NCBI GenBank assembly: GCA_024275295.1
Contig: JAJRZI010000018.1
Span: 1-53,385, forward strand
DNA length: 53,385 bases
Source: Gammaproteobacteria bacterium
GTDB lineage: Bacteria; Pseudomonadota; Gammaproteobacteria; Chromatiales; Chromatiaceae
Reading direction: 5' to 3'
The notes beneath the pieces are model-generated. The model did not search any database, was not told the origin of the DNA, and worked only from the letters and a program-made list of their open reading frames with translations. Numbering within the stretch: position 1 is the first letter of the stretch; each line of letters starts with the position of its first letter. This document shows positions 28,470-37,804 of the stretch, piece by piece. The position numbers and the translations under genes were made by a program.

Positions 28470-30101
28470 ATGCCGAAAATAATAGACATTATAATCAACA
28501 GGTTAAAATCAGAAGACGAAGAGTCAATCTCTTTGGCTCTAGATAAAATCGAGCAACTCACAGATGTAACTGATGCTGATAAAATAGCACTAGCTTCAAG
28601 CCTTACTCAGCTCTTTTACCGGGATCATGTGGGGATGTCAGAGATGATCTCTCTGGCTAACAGAGCAGAAAAGCAGATCACCCGCTTTGGCTCAGTTCTC
28701 ATCCCTTTTCTAATAGATGAATTGGTAAACTCAGATGCTGAGTCCTGTGCGCATCTGGGCAGAGTGATCGCCGTAAACGGTGCAAATGCCATCACCCCCC
28801 TGCTTGACGCCTGGAATAAAAAACGGGCAGATCAATATGCACTGATTAATCTGACTCAGGCACTGGCCTATTTTCGCATCCCCGAGGTTCTGCAGACTCT
28901 GCCAGAAATGCTGATTGCAGCTGGGTCAGACAACTTTCAACTCAGCTCAAATGCGATTAATGCCATAGGCAAACTGGTGGTGCGCATTGATCCCAATCTG
29001 TTCGATGAAGCACTCAGGCAACAGATGTTTGATGCAAGCTTCTCTCATCTCTCTGACAGCCACTCACTGGTCCGCATGCAAGCAGCCAGGACGCTAGGCA
29101 AGCTAATGGAAAAGGGCTTGCTGACCAACGCGCAGCAAGAGAAGCTAAGGGCTGCCTATAGCGCTATTCTGGGCAAAGATGAAAACAATGATTGGGACGA
29201 TGCCTATATCGTACGTCATGAAGCAAAGCGTTATCTGCCGCTTCTAAAGACCACGCCCACCTCGGTCGCCCACTACCAGCAAAGCTTCAGGATCATATCC
29301 AAAAGGGAGTTATGCGCAAAGACCTTCCACTATATTATCGAAGCCCCACTCATTGCACGTAAATTGCAGGCCGGACAGTTCATCATTATCCGCCCCCATG
29401 AGTTCAGCGAACGCATTCCTCTCTCCATCTGTGGTTGGGATAGCGAGAAGGGAGAGATTGAAGTGGTCATCATGTCAGCCGGTAAAACCACTGTTCAGAT
29501 GAATGAGATGAACGAGGGTGACTGCTTCAAGGATATTGTTGGCCCATTGGGCGAGCGCTCGCACGTCAGGCGTTATCGTGGCACATGCGTTGTTATCGGA
29601 GGTGGTTTTGGCACTGGCGCCATCATTCCCACAGCACGTGATCTGAAGGCGCTTGGCAGCCGTGTTATAGGTGTGGTTGGCGCAAGAAGCAAAGAACTGC
29701 TGATCATGGTTGATGAGCTGGAAGCCGTCTGTGATGAGGTCATCGTCACCACAAATGATGGCTCTGCCGGCATCCAGGGTTTTGTCACCAATGCACTGGA
29801 GCAGATCATCAAAGACGAACAACGCGTCAGCCACGTGCTGGCGATTGGCCCCGTCCCAATGATGCAAGCGGTATGTGAGCTCACCCGTCCTATTGGCATT
29901 GAGACAATGGTATCCCTCAATGCCCTGATGGTAGACGGCACAGGCATGTGTGGCGCCTGCCGTGTCTCTATTGATGGAGAGACTAAATTCGCCTGTTTCC
30001 ACGGGCCAGATTTTGATGGGCACAAAGTAGACTTCGATCAGCTGACAAAAAGACAAAAAATGTTCGTTGCAGAAGAAAAACAAGCCCTGGAAACACTATA
30101 G
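28470..30101 (+). CDS. HEAT-repeat fusion to ferredoxin-NADP/sulfide dehydrogenase-type small subunit (NfnA/SudB-like)
   Basis: A product of 543 residues. Residues 1-265 are alpha-helical HEAT-type repeats (LVRMQAARTLGKLMEKGLLT is one). Residues 270-543 are the FAD/NAD-binding subunit of NfnAB or sulfide dehydrogenase: LQAGQFIIIRPHEFSERIPL for FAD, VVIGGGFGTGAIIPTARDL for NAD(P)H and DGTGMCGACRV...FACFHGPDFDGH for a [2Fe-2S] cluster with one Asp and Cys ligands. The Nfn small subunit has only about 280 residues, so the HEAT part is an added module. It is followed after 9 bases by the large subunit. Together they move electrons between NADH, NADPH and ferredoxin or reduce polysulfide. Confidence 0.9.
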   Translation: MPKIIDIIINRLKSEDEESISLALDKIEQLTDVTDADKIALASSLTQLFYRDHVGMSEMISLANRAEKQITRFGSVLIPFLIDELVNSDAESCAHLGRVIAVNGANAITPLLDAWNKKRADQYALINLTQALAYFRIPEVLQTLPEMLIAAGSDNFQLSSNAINAIGKLVVRIDPNLFDEALRQQMFDASFSHLSDSHSLVRMQAARTLGKLMEKGLLTNAQQEKLRAAYSAILGKDENNDWDDAYIVRHEAKRYLPLLKTTPTSVAHYQQSFRIISKRELCAKTFHYIIEAPLIARKLQAGQFIIIRPHEFSERIPLSICGWDSEKGEIEVVIMSAGKTTVQMNEMNEGDCFKDIVGPLGERSHVRRYRGTCVVIGGGFGTGAIIPTARDLKALGSRVIGVVGARSKELLIMVDELEAVCDEVIVTTNDGSAGIQGFVTNALEQIIKDEQRVSHVLAIGPVPMMQAVCELTRPIGIETMVSLNALMVDGTGMCGACRVSIDGETKFACFHGPDFDGHKVDFDQLTKRQKMFVAEEKQALETL

Positions 30102-30110
30102 GAAAGCTTC

Positions 30111-31541
30111 ATGTCCGAAAAGTCCGCGAAGAAATATACGGAACTCAGCAATAAAGAGAGAATGGCGCTCTCCTTTCAGGAGATGTCACTCATTGCACCT
30201 GAAGAGCGCATTCAAAACTTTGAAGAGGTGCCCATAGGTTACTCACTCGAAGAGGCCATAGCAGAAGCCAAACGCTGCATTCAGTGCAAAAAACCAGACT
30301 GCGTCGATGGCTGCCCGGTAGGCATCAATATCCCCGCTTTTATCAAACTCATCGAAAATGGCGAGATGGCCGAAGCCGCAAAAAAGATTCGAGAGAAAAA
30401 CTTTTTGCCTGCCGCTTGTGGTCGCGTCTGTCACCAAGATAAACAGTGCCAGGCTGTATGCGTGGTCGGCAAGAAAAAAGAACCTGTGGGTATTGGCAAT
30501 CTGGAACGCTATGCAGCAGATTATGAACGCCAACACAACACACTCGAATTACCCGAGATTCCACCATCAACCGGCAAACGTATTGCCATTGTTGGCGCAG
30601 GGCCAGCCGGGCTGACATGCGCCTATGAACTGCGTATCAGGGGCCATGAGGTTGTGGTCTTCGAGGCCTTTCATCGCGCAGGTGGTGTTTTGGTATACGG
30701 CATCCCCCGGTTTCGCTTGCCTATGGAGATCATTGACGAGGATATTGAGTTCCTTGAAAAGATCGGCGTAAAATTTGTTTACAACATGATCATTGGCAAA
30801 ATTCTCTCACTTGATGATCTGCTTGAACAAGAAGGATTTGATGCTGTCTTTGTAGCCTCTGGCGCCGGCCTGCCAAAAATGCTTGATATCCCCGGTGTCA
30901 ATGCAAACGGCGTCTATTCCGCCAACGAATACCTGACCCGCGTCTACCTTATGCAGGCAGACAAATTCCCTGAATACAGCACCCCACTCTATCAAGGAAA
31001 AAAAGTAGCGGTTATCGGTGCAGGAAATACCGCCATGGATGTCTTGCGTACTGCAAAACGCCTGGGTGCAGATACAACCTGTTACTACCGCCGCTCCCGC
31101 GAGGAGGCTCCGGCCAGAACCGAAGAGCTGGAACATGCGGAACAAGAGTTCCTAAACTGGCGTTGGCTGGCTAACCCCGTTGAATTTATTGTTGATGAAA
31201 ACAACTTCGTCACACAGATCAAATGCGAAAAGATGGAACTCTCTGACCCTGATACATCAGGCAGACGCAAACCCCTTCCCACAGGTGAGTTCTTTACCGA
31301 AGATGTGGACACCGTAGTACTCTCACTGGGTTGTGACGTTAATCCAATGATTCCTGCAACGGATAAAGGTGTAAAAATAAACAAATGGGGCATCATCATA
31401 GTCGATGAAGAGACCTGTCAAACAACCAAACGTGGCGTATTTGCTGGCGGCGATGCCATCACGGGTGGAGCAACTGTGATCCTTGCAATGGGACAGGCAA
31501 AAACAGCGGCAAAAGCTATTGACCAGTATGTGCGTGGTTGA
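30111..31541 (+). CDS. NADPH-dependent oxidoreductase large subunit (GltD/NfnB/SudA-like)
   Basis: A product of 476 residues of the glutamate-synthase-small-subunit family. N-terminal ferredoxin-like domain with CIQCKKPDCVDGCPVGINIP and CGRVCHQDKQCQAVC (two [4Fe-4S] clusters), FAD site RIAIVGAGPAGLTCAYELRI, NADPH site KVAVIGAGNTAMDVLRTAKR and a C-terminal GGDAITGGATVILAMGQAK. No glutamate synthase large subunit is nearby; the partner is the gene upstream, which makes NfnAB/SudAB the likely complex, in the cytoplasm. It converges with the glycan locus two bases after its stop, with no terminator visible between. Confidence 0.93.
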   Translation: MSEKSAKKYTELSNKERMALSFQEMSLIAPEERIQNFEEVPIGYSLEEAIAEAKRCIQCKKPDCVDGCPVGINIPAFIKLIENGEMAEAAKKIREKNFLPAACGRVCHQDKQCQAVCVVGKKKEPVGIGNLERYAADYERQHNTLELPEIPPSTGKRIAIVGAGPAGLTCAYELRIRGHEVVVFEAFHRAGGVLVYGIPRFRLPMEIIDEDIEFLEKIGVKFVYNMIIGKILSLDDLLEQEGFDAVFVASGAGLPKMLDIPGVNANGVYSANEYLTRVYLMQADKFPEYSTPLYQGKKVAVIGAGNTAMDVLRTAKRLGADTTCYYRRSREEAPARTEELEHAEQEFLNWRWLANPVEFIVDENNFVTQIKCEKMELSDPDTSGRRKPLPTGEFFTEDVDTVVLSLGCDVNPMIPATDKGVKINKWGIIIVDEETCQTTKRGVFAGGDAITGGATVILAMGQAKTAAKAIDQYVRG

Positions 31542-31543
31542 TC

Positions 31544-32317
31544 CTATCTGCTGAGTATGTTTTTAATATAGCGGTAAGGTAAATAAAGCGCCCAATATAT
31601 TTTATAGATCATACGCATCCTGAAATTAGGCAGATGTTGATAATGTACTCGCTGCTCTTCAAGAAAACGTTGTTTCATAGAAGGCCAATCACTTCGTGAA
31701 CTTATACCTGTATCACGCATATAGGTCAGTGTGTAGTTAAATATATTTGGCATGATGCCTTCTCTATAGGCACGCAACCAAAGCTCATAGTCCATTGCGA
31801 CTCTATAGCTTTCATCGAAGCCGCCAAGCTTTTCAAACAATTTTCTAGCGCAGAAAACACCTTGATGGCGTAGGCTGGTTTTAAAATTCAACCAATAGTT
31901 AAAATTTCTTGAGTGACATTCAATTTCTCTGTCTGCATTTTGAAAAATAATATTAAATGCCGCGATGTCACACTCACCACCCATCTGAGAAACAGCAGCT
32001 TGTATAACATGCTCATTTAACAAATAATCATCTGCATGTAAAAACAGAAGGTAGTCACCCGTTGATGCCTCTATCCCTTTATTCATTGCATGCGCAATAC
32101 CTTTGTCTGGCTCGGATACCCAGTAATCTATTGCATCAGCATAACGCTTTATAATTTCAACTGAGCCATCATCTGATCCCCCATCAATAATAAGATATTC
32201 AATATTGTTATAGGTTTGATTAATAACACTCTCTATTGTTTGCTCAAGAAAAAGCACACCATTATATACAACAGTAATAATTGATATTCGTGGAGACTCT
32301 GATTTTTGGTTTAGCAT
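31544..32317 (-). CDS. Family 2 glycosyltransferase
   Basis: A product of 257 residues with the GT-A fold: ISIITVVYNGVLFLEQTIES for nucleotide-sugar binding, YLIIDGGSDDGSVEIIKRYA, and the metal site HADDYLL. It should move a sugar from a nucleotide donor to a growing glycan on the cytoplasmic face of the membrane. Last gene of the nonulosonic acid locus. The acceptor and donor cannot be read from the sequence. Confidence 0.9.
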   Translation of the reverse strand: MLNQKSESPRISIITVVYNGVLFLEQTIESVINQTYNNIEYLIIDGGSDDGSVEIIKRYADAIDYWVSEPDKGIAHAMNKGIEASTGDYLLFLHADDYLLNEHVIQAAVSQMGGECDIAAFNIIFQNADREIECHSRNFNYWLNFKTSLRHQGVFCARKLFEKLGGFDESYRVAMDYELWLRAYREGIMPNIFNYTLTYMRDTGISSRSDWPSMKQRFLEEQRVHYQHLPNFRMRMIYKIYWALYLPYRYIKNILSR

Positions 32318-32374
32318 TTAATTTTAAAGATTATGCCTTATGGTGCAGGCAGGCTATTTTTGAGCCTTTTTATT

Positions 32375-33061
32375 TTATACAGAGTCATAGTATTTTTTCA
32401 AAAACAAATCGACATCAAGAAAGCAGTCTGCATCCTTTTTGAGAGCATCCAGATCTTTCTTCCACCACTGACTCGACAAAAGTTTTGCAACCACTTCATC
32501 ACTAAACCGGCACCTGATTTTTTTTGCCGGGACACCACCCACGATCTCATAAGGCGCAACATCCCTGGTAACAACAGCACCAGCTGCAATAATGGCACCA
32601 TGCCCTATAGTCAGACCATCCAGAATGGTGCTGTTGCTACCAATCCAGACATCACTGCCAATGCTCACCCTGGCAAATTCATCAAATTTAGGACTCTTGG
32701 TAAACTGAAGCCCCAACTGATCCTCTACCGAGTAAAAAAGCGGGCTGGTTGAGACAAAGTGGGTGGGATGAGTGCCCCCTCCGATCTTCACCCCTGAAGC
32801 AATAGAACAAAACCCGCCTACATCAACATTGGCCAGGTTTGCATGGTCGGCTATATAACTGCATCGCCCAATTCGGCACTGCTTAAGTTTCACATGTTTT
32901 CGGATTGAGACAAATTCCTCCAATGCTGTTGCTATATCAATACGGCTCATATAACCAATACGAATATTTTGTGAGCGAACATGCGCACAGATCTTTTCAT
33001 ATAGATATAGAATCCAGAGTGATAGAGGGTTTTGTAATAGATAGTAGATCCAATATTTCAT
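32375..33061 (-). CDS. Hexapeptide-repeat acetyltransferase
   Basis: A product of 228 residues with left-handed beta-helix repeats ([60 protein letters not shown]) and the CatB/LbH layout. It would acetylate a sugar residue with acetyl-CoA in the cytoplasm. Its start shares a base with the stop of the gene upstream, so the two are coupled. O-acetylation of a nonulosonic acid or of the glycan is plausible. Confidence 0.9.
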   Translation of the reverse strand: MKYWIYYLLQNPLSLWILYLYEKICAHVRSQNIRIGYMSRIDIATALEEFVSIRKHVKLKQCRIGRCSYIADHANLANVDVGGFCSIASGVKIGGGTHPTHFVSTSPLFYSVEDQLGLQFTKSPKFDEFARVSIGSDVWIGSNSTILDGLTIGHGAIIAAGAVVTRDVAPYEIVGGVPAKKIRCRFSDEVVAKLLSSQWWKKDLDALKKDADCFLDVDLFLKKYYDSV

Positions 33062-33918
33062 TAGAAAAGATCCTGAAACCGGACACGCTGAAAAATACGC
33101 AGCAAGCCACCCTGCCCCGCATTAAAAATTCTTCCAGGAAACTGCTGATTAAGATCCTGATATTTGGTAAATATCTCATACTGCCTCAGCAACTCCTTTC
33201 GATAGAAAGCATCACCAAAGGTGCGTGCCAATTCATCTTGCTGATGAGGCGCTTTGGCATACATACGCATCTCTTCCTCATTATCGTAAAGGAAGTAGTC
33301 ATGATCCATTCCAAGTAGATAGATCTCAGAAAACCCCATATAAAGCGCAGCAATGATTGCGTAAACTGAAACTGCTTCAGCGCCGATAATGGAGCAAGTA
33401 AGATCTATATCGATAGCATCACCCTCACGATGCTTGCTGCCACTAAAGTACCAATTAATTCCTCGTCCTTTGAGCAATCCATGCTGATTGATTAGATATT
33501 TTAGATTATAACGGTTACGATTCAGACCAAATATAAAATGTGCATGTGATGGGACATTCTGCTCAATACCCTGAATCCAATCCACCCATTCAGCTTCCGT
33601 TTGGGGAGGATGGATGGGGGCAATAAAATAAAATTTATCTCCCTCACCCGTAAAGATAGATCTGAATTGTGGATGCACATGGAAGTTGTTTAGTGCAAAC
33701 AGGTGCTCATTCTGTAATGGTGCAAGATCCTCCTGCTTGATAGAGTTGCCACTGCCAAGCAAAAAGCAGCGCTGCCCCTGGTATTTATTATGCAGACTGG
33801 TGTTTTCACTTAACTCTTTCAGGTAGTCGCCTGCCCGAATAGAGACCAGCAGGTTGATTACCCATCTTGCCATAGCTGGAGGAAGTATATACTCAGCAAT
33901 AAGAGCATTAAGTTTCAT
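33061..33918 (-). CDS. DUF115-like glycan-associated protein
   Basis: A product of 285 residues with [20 protein letters not shown] near the N-terminus (Rossmann-like, typical of the DUF115/MptE-like family linked to nonulosonic acid glycosylation) and [20 protein letters not shown] then [16 protein letters not shown] near residue 205. Such proteins are found with sialic- or legionaminic-acid genes, including motility accessory factors that attach these sugars to flagellin. I infer a transferase role; the exact substrate is unknown. The stop overlaps the acetyltransferase start. Confidence 0.7.
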   Translation of the reverse strand: MKLNALIAEYILPPAMARWVINLLVSIRAGDYLKELSENTSLHNKYQGQRCFLLGSGNSIKQEDLAPLQNEHLFALNNFHVHPQFRSIFTGEGDKFYFIAPIHPPQTEAEWVDWIQGIEQNVPSHAHFIFGLNRNRYNLKYLINQHGLLKGRGINWYFSGSKHREGDAIDIDLTCSIIGAEAVSVYAIIAALYMGFSEIYLLGMDHDYFLYDNEEEMRMYAKAPHQQDELARTFGDAFYRKELLRQYEIFTKYQDLNQQFPGRIFNAGQGGLLRIFQRVRFQDLF

Positions 33919-34010
33919 TGCAATTATTGCTTCCCTATATCACTAACCTGCAACTTGTCGCCAGGATTTTTATAATAGGCTGCATCATGTATGGCTTTCA
34001 TTGTGGCAAG

Positions 34011-34673
34011 TTATTTCCAAACTAAATGATTTTCTGCTTTCACCCAATCTTTCGGCTCATCAATTTCAATATCAGCACCATTCAGGTCACTCATATCATA
34101 GATCGAGATCTTACCGCCAAGCCTGATATGTGATGCTTGCAAAAGTACGCTTTTGGTTATATAGAATGCACCATTTTCCATAAGCGTCCCTTCCCATTGC
34201 TGACGCATTGGCCTTGTTTTTGGGTCGTAATTCAACGGTTGCCCATCATCACTCCAGAAAAATCGTTTTATCCTTGTTGCAGTCAATAGTGAATCTGCTT
34301 CTTCCTGCTCAAACTGCATAATGGCATCACTCAAGTTACTTGAAGTTAAAAATGGTGATGTGACCTGGATTGTGATCAGTGCATCAAAAGCAGGACATTG
34401 TTCTGCAAAATGAAGCATTACAGACTCTGTCGATGCATTATCTGTTGCAAACTTTGCAGGCCGATCAATAATCTTGACCGGCAGCCCAAGTTGACTCACT
34501 TCTATCTTTATCTTTTCTGAATCCGTTGACACCCAAACTTCTTCAATTTCTGGGCAATTGCATGCCGATTCGATAACCCAGGCACAAAGAGGTTTACCAC
34601 CAAAATCACGGATGTTTTTCCATGGGATACTTTTGGAGCCTCCACGTATTGGAATTAGAGCCACATATTTCAT
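34011..34673 (-). CDS. CMP-nonulosonic acid synthetase (NeuA/LegF-like)
   Basis: A product of 220 residues starting KYVALIPIRGGSKSIPWKNI, the nucleotidyltransferase motif of CMP-sialic acid synthetases (normally ARGGSKGIPxKN; here IRGGSKSIPWKN), followed by VWVSTDSEKIKIEVSQLG and SPFLTSSNLSDAI. It would activate the acid made by the NeuB-like enzyme by joining it to CMP. The first motif residue is Ile where Ala is normal. It follows the methyltransferase gene by two bases. Confidence 0.9.
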   Translation of the reverse strand: MKYVALIPIRGGSKSIPWKNIRDFGGKPLCAWVIESACNCPEIEEVWVSTDSEKIKIEVSQLGLPVKIIDRPAKFATDNASTESVMLHFAEQCPAFDALITIQVTSPFLTSSNLSDAIMQFEQEEADSLLTATRIKRFFWSDDGQPLNYDPKTRPMRQQWEGTLMENGAFYITKSVLLQASHIRLGGKISIYDMSDLNGADIEIDEPKDWVKAENHLVWK

Positions 34674-34675
34674 AG

Positions 34676-35545
34676 CTACTCCAGCCTCAGACTCATCATC
34701 AAAGTATCACATAATCCTGCTGCTGCAAGTTGTGTTTCATACGCACTTGAAAGCTCAGGACTGTCAAGAAAAGACCATCTCTTATGCCCTCCCGGCTCAC
34801 CCTTCGCCAGCCAGAACAAGTGATTTGAGAGGGGGTATCGCTGCACCTGCTTTATCCAGTTAACCTTTAAGTCGGCTGCGGCCGCCAACTGCGCCAGAGT
34901 GCTAGGGTTAAATAGATAGAGGTGCTGACTCCAGTAGGTAAAACGGGAAAAAGGTTCGCTTTTATAGAGCATTAGAAGCGCATCATTGCTGCTTGGTACT
35001 TCAATAATAATGGCCCCATCTGGTGTGAGGCTTTCCGCCATCTGTTTCAGAACGGTAGCCGGATCAGGCAGATGCTCTATCACATGAAATGCTGTAATCA
35101 AATCATACTGCGTATGATTTAGCTTAACCTCCTCCAGGCTCTTGTACACTGTTAACCCTCTTTGCATAAAGCTCTCATGCAACCGCTCTTCAGGTTCAAC
35201 ACCGCACACTTCTTTGGCCATTACACTGGCACACTCTAAAAAACCACCAGCACCACATCCAAAATCCAGTAGCATGGTATCAGCCAGTGACCCTCTTAAA
35301 AAATCAGCTCGGCGAAGATCATCCCTTTTTGATTCATTCAGCCACATTTCAACATCAGGAACTACATTTCCATGCATGCCTGACTGCTCGTAGTGGTCTT
35401 GTTGGATATGCTCAACTGATGATAGAAAAACCAAGCCACATGCCTCACACTCAAGCACACTGAGCGTCGTATCATCTCGCACAGAGCCAGCTCTTTGCTT
35501 GTGCCTGACAGACCCACAGAGATAGCACTTCATAATGGCTTCCAT
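34676..35545 (-). CDS. SAM-dependent methyltransferase with zinc-knuckle N-terminus
   Basis: A product of 289 residues. N-terminus KCYLCGSVRHKQ and CEACGLVFLSS form a Cys4 zinc knuckle. The SAM site is TMLLDFGCGAGGFLECASV; then FHVIEHLPDPATVLKQMAES. This is the class I methyltransferase architecture often found in polysaccharide loci, including sugar C-methyltransferases. It directly follows the NeuB-like gene. The substrate could be a sugar nucleotide or the glycan end. Confidence 0.85.
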   Translation of the reverse strand: MEAIMKCYLCGSVRHKQRAGSVRDDTTLSVLECEACGLVFLSSVEHIQQDHYEQSGMHGNVVPDVEMWLNESKRDDLRRADFLRGSLADTMLLDFGCGAGGFLECASVMAKEVCGVEPEERLHESFMQRGLTVYKSLEEVKLNHTQYDLITAFHVIEHLPDPATVLKQMAESLTPDGAIIIEVPSSNDALLMLYKSEPFSRFTYWSQHLYLFNPSTLAQLAAAADLKVNWIKQVQRYPLSNHLFWLAKGEPGGHKRWSFLDSPELSSAYETQLAAAGLCDTLMMSLRLE

Positions 35546-37804
35546 CTAGTAGTAGCGCTCAAGCTGCTCCAGAGCGATCCAAAAACCTTCACCACAATTT
35601 TCATGTCCCTGCCAGATTTCCGGAATCATAGAGGCTGTGGAAGCATGCTTAGCAAGGATATCTGCCAGAGCAACAAAATTAATATTCCCCTCCCCCACCT
35701 GCAGCCCTTCCCCATCTAATCCGACTGCATCAGCCATGTGAAGATGAGCGACATAGGGGGCAACCTCTTCTGCAAAATCCTCAAATGAGTGTTGCCTATG
35801 GTTACAGGCAAGCTTTGAATGTGAGATATCAAAGCATATTTTAAGCCCATTCTCCTGACACAGACGGCTTATCTCTTCGGCAGTCACAAATAGATTATGG
35901 TAGCGCTGCCCACCAAAATGCCATGGATATGGCGGCATAGTCTGCGGCCAGATCTCAACACCATCCACATCAAGTGCAGCCAGGCTCTTCTTTAGATTCA
36001 CCTGACGATCCCGTCGCTCCTTCTCACTCAATGGGCGATTCATACTGAAACCACCCACATTGGTTACGATTCCAATGGGGCCTTCATTGGTGAAAAATGA
36101 CCCAAGCTTTCTCGTAATATTAATGACTCTCTGTAGCTCATTGATAGAGTGTTTCCGGTACGCATCATCAATAGAGCAAAGATCCAGCACATGATCCCCC
36201 ACAAAGAGTTCGGGACTATGTACCACCAAATCAACGGCTAGATTTTCAGAAAAATAGTCATGGATATCAAGTTCAAGATCCTTATAACTGAAATGAAATT
36301 CAAGTAGCATCGGATTGCTCTTCTCCAAGAGCTTACGATAATCATGATATCGAACCGGAATACCCCAGGGCCGCTTAAATCGGTAGAATCGCGCTTGAAT
36401 AGCCTTTGATACATCTTCCAGATCAGATGGATAAAATGGTTCGCCAGCTTTCATGGCACGTGGCGCTGCACGACCAATCAGTTCATATTTTCTATTGGGT
36501 TGCAGTCCTTGTCCTGGACTCATCACCTCCAACATATCAACCTCAATGAGGTCACCTTTTTCTATATCCCGATTGCTATAGACTGATTTGGCAAGGATTG
36601 AGCGGTTAAGAAGCTCACCTTGGCTCATTTGGCGCCCTGAATCTCTAGACCCAAGGGCTTCTTCCACCTGCCGAATACCTTCCACCATACGGGCAAGTTC
36701 ATCTGGCAATAAGCTGATCTTATGATCACTACCTTCCAGCTCTTTATCCAGGGTAACGTGTTTTTCAATAACCTTAGCTCCAAGAGCCACGGCTGAAACG
36801 GCTACAAATATGTCCCGCTCATGCCCTGAATATCCAACTGGACATTGCCCTATCTCATGCAGACGCTGTAGATAGGTGAGATTTATATCCCGAAATGGCG
36901 GAGGGTAGGTAGCATTACAGTGCAGCAGCACATAGGGGACGCCATAGCTCTGCATAAAGTGGACGACCTCCTTGATCTCAGCTTCTTGTGACATACCGGT
37001 TGAACAGATCACTGGCTTACCGGTATCCGCTATAACTTTCAAAAGATCATGATTGGTGAGATCCGCCGAGGCAACTTTGTAGGCTGAGACACCGTACTCC
37101 TCCAACGTGCGAACACTGGCTTGATCCCATGGCGTACACAGTGGAATAAGGCCGCACTCACGGCTATAGTCCATAGCCTTGAATAAATCCTCAGTAGAGA
37201 GTTGAAAACGAGACAACAGATCCAGCGTATACTGCGAACCCAGGTTCTCACTTGCTTCACCCGGTTCTCCAGCATTACGATAGAGCGTGGCCATATCCCG
37301 CAACTGGAATTTCACGCAATCTACATCAGCTTCAGCAGCTGCCTCAATTAGCGTTTTTGCACGATCCAGGCTGCCATTATGGTTGTTGCCAATCTCGGCG
37401 ATTACAAAAACTGGACTATCCTCTCCAATCGACTTATCTTCAATCGTACAGGATTCACCAGCCTGACGCCGTCTGGCAACTGCAACCAGATGTCCCTGCC
37501 CATCCAGCAGGGGAACATATAAAACCTTATCCAATAGGCTCCGTATTTTGTCATGCGAATCATCACTTCGTGCATAGTGATAGCACTTATTCGCAATATC
37601 TCCCACAGAGATCTGCAGATCAGCTGTCGGCTTATCTGAAAGCCAGCGGATAAAATCACCATTGGTTAGCACACCAAGAAGATGATCCTGTTCATCTGTT
37701 ATAAAGAGCACTCTACCTTTGAGCTTCGCAATTTTGCCAAGAGCCGACTGGATAGAAGCATCTTCATGAATCACGAAACCTGCAATATTTCCCTCAAAAA
37801 TCAT
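35546..37804 (-). CDS. Multidomain nonulosonic acid synthase (CBS - NeuB - SAF - TIM barrel)
   Basis: A product of 752 residues, about twice the normal NeuB length. Residues 1-115: CBS pair (VIHEDASIQSALGKIAKLKG). Residues 125-375: NeuB synthase barrel (VFVIAEIGNNHNGSLDRAKT, CVKFQLRD, PVICSTGMS, VGYSGHERDIFVAVSAVALG, IEKHVTLDKELEGSDHKISL). Residues 395-460: SAF antifreeze-like domain (SILAKSVYSNRDIEKGDLIE). Residues 470-752: second TIM barrel of the xylose-isomerase type (ICFDISHSKLACNHRQHSFE). The core condenses phosphoenolpyruvate with an amino sugar. The barrel may make or epimerise the precursor; the CBS part may sense a nucleotide. Confidence 0.93.
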   Translation of the reverse strand: MIFEGNIAGFVIHEDASIQSALGKIAKLKGRVLFITDEQDHLLGVLTNGDFIRWLSDKPTADLQISVGDIANKCYHYARSDDSHDKIRSLLDKVLYVPLLDGQGHLVAVARRRQAGESCTIEDKSIGEDSPVFVIAEIGNNHNGSLDRAKTLIEAAAEADVDCVKFQLRDMATLYRNAGEPGEASENLGSQYTLDLLSRFQLSTEDLFKAMDYSRECGLIPLCTPWDQASVRTLEEYGVSAYKVASADLTNHDLLKVIADTGKPVICSTGMSQEAEIKEVVHFMQSYGVPYVLLHCNATYPPPFRDINLTYLQRLHEIGQCPVGYSGHERDIFVAVSAVALGAKVIEKHVTLDKELEGSDHKISLLPDELARMVEGIRQVEEALGSRDSGRQMSQGELLNRSILAKSVYSNRDIEKGDLIEVDMLEVMSPGQGLQPNRKYELIGRAAPRAMKAGEPFYPSDLEDVSKAIQARFYRFKRPWGIPVRYHDYRKLLEKSNPMLLEFHFSYKDLELDIHDYFSENLAVDLVVHSPELFVGDHVLDLCSIDDAYRKHSINELQRVINITRKLGSFFTNEGPIGIVTNVGGFSMNRPLSEKERRDRQVNLKKSLAALDVDGVEIWPQTMPPYPWHFGGQRYHNLFVTAEEISRLCQENGLKICFDISHSKLACNHRQHSFEDFAEEVAPYVAHLHMADAVGLDGEGLQVGEGNINFVALADILAKHASTASMIPEIWQGHENCGEGFWIALEQLERYY

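Noticed and set aside
30111-31541. Glutamate synthase small subunit (gltD)
   Set aside because: No large subunit is adjacent and the partner gene is the FAD/[2Fe-2S] subunit typical of Nfn/Sud complexes.
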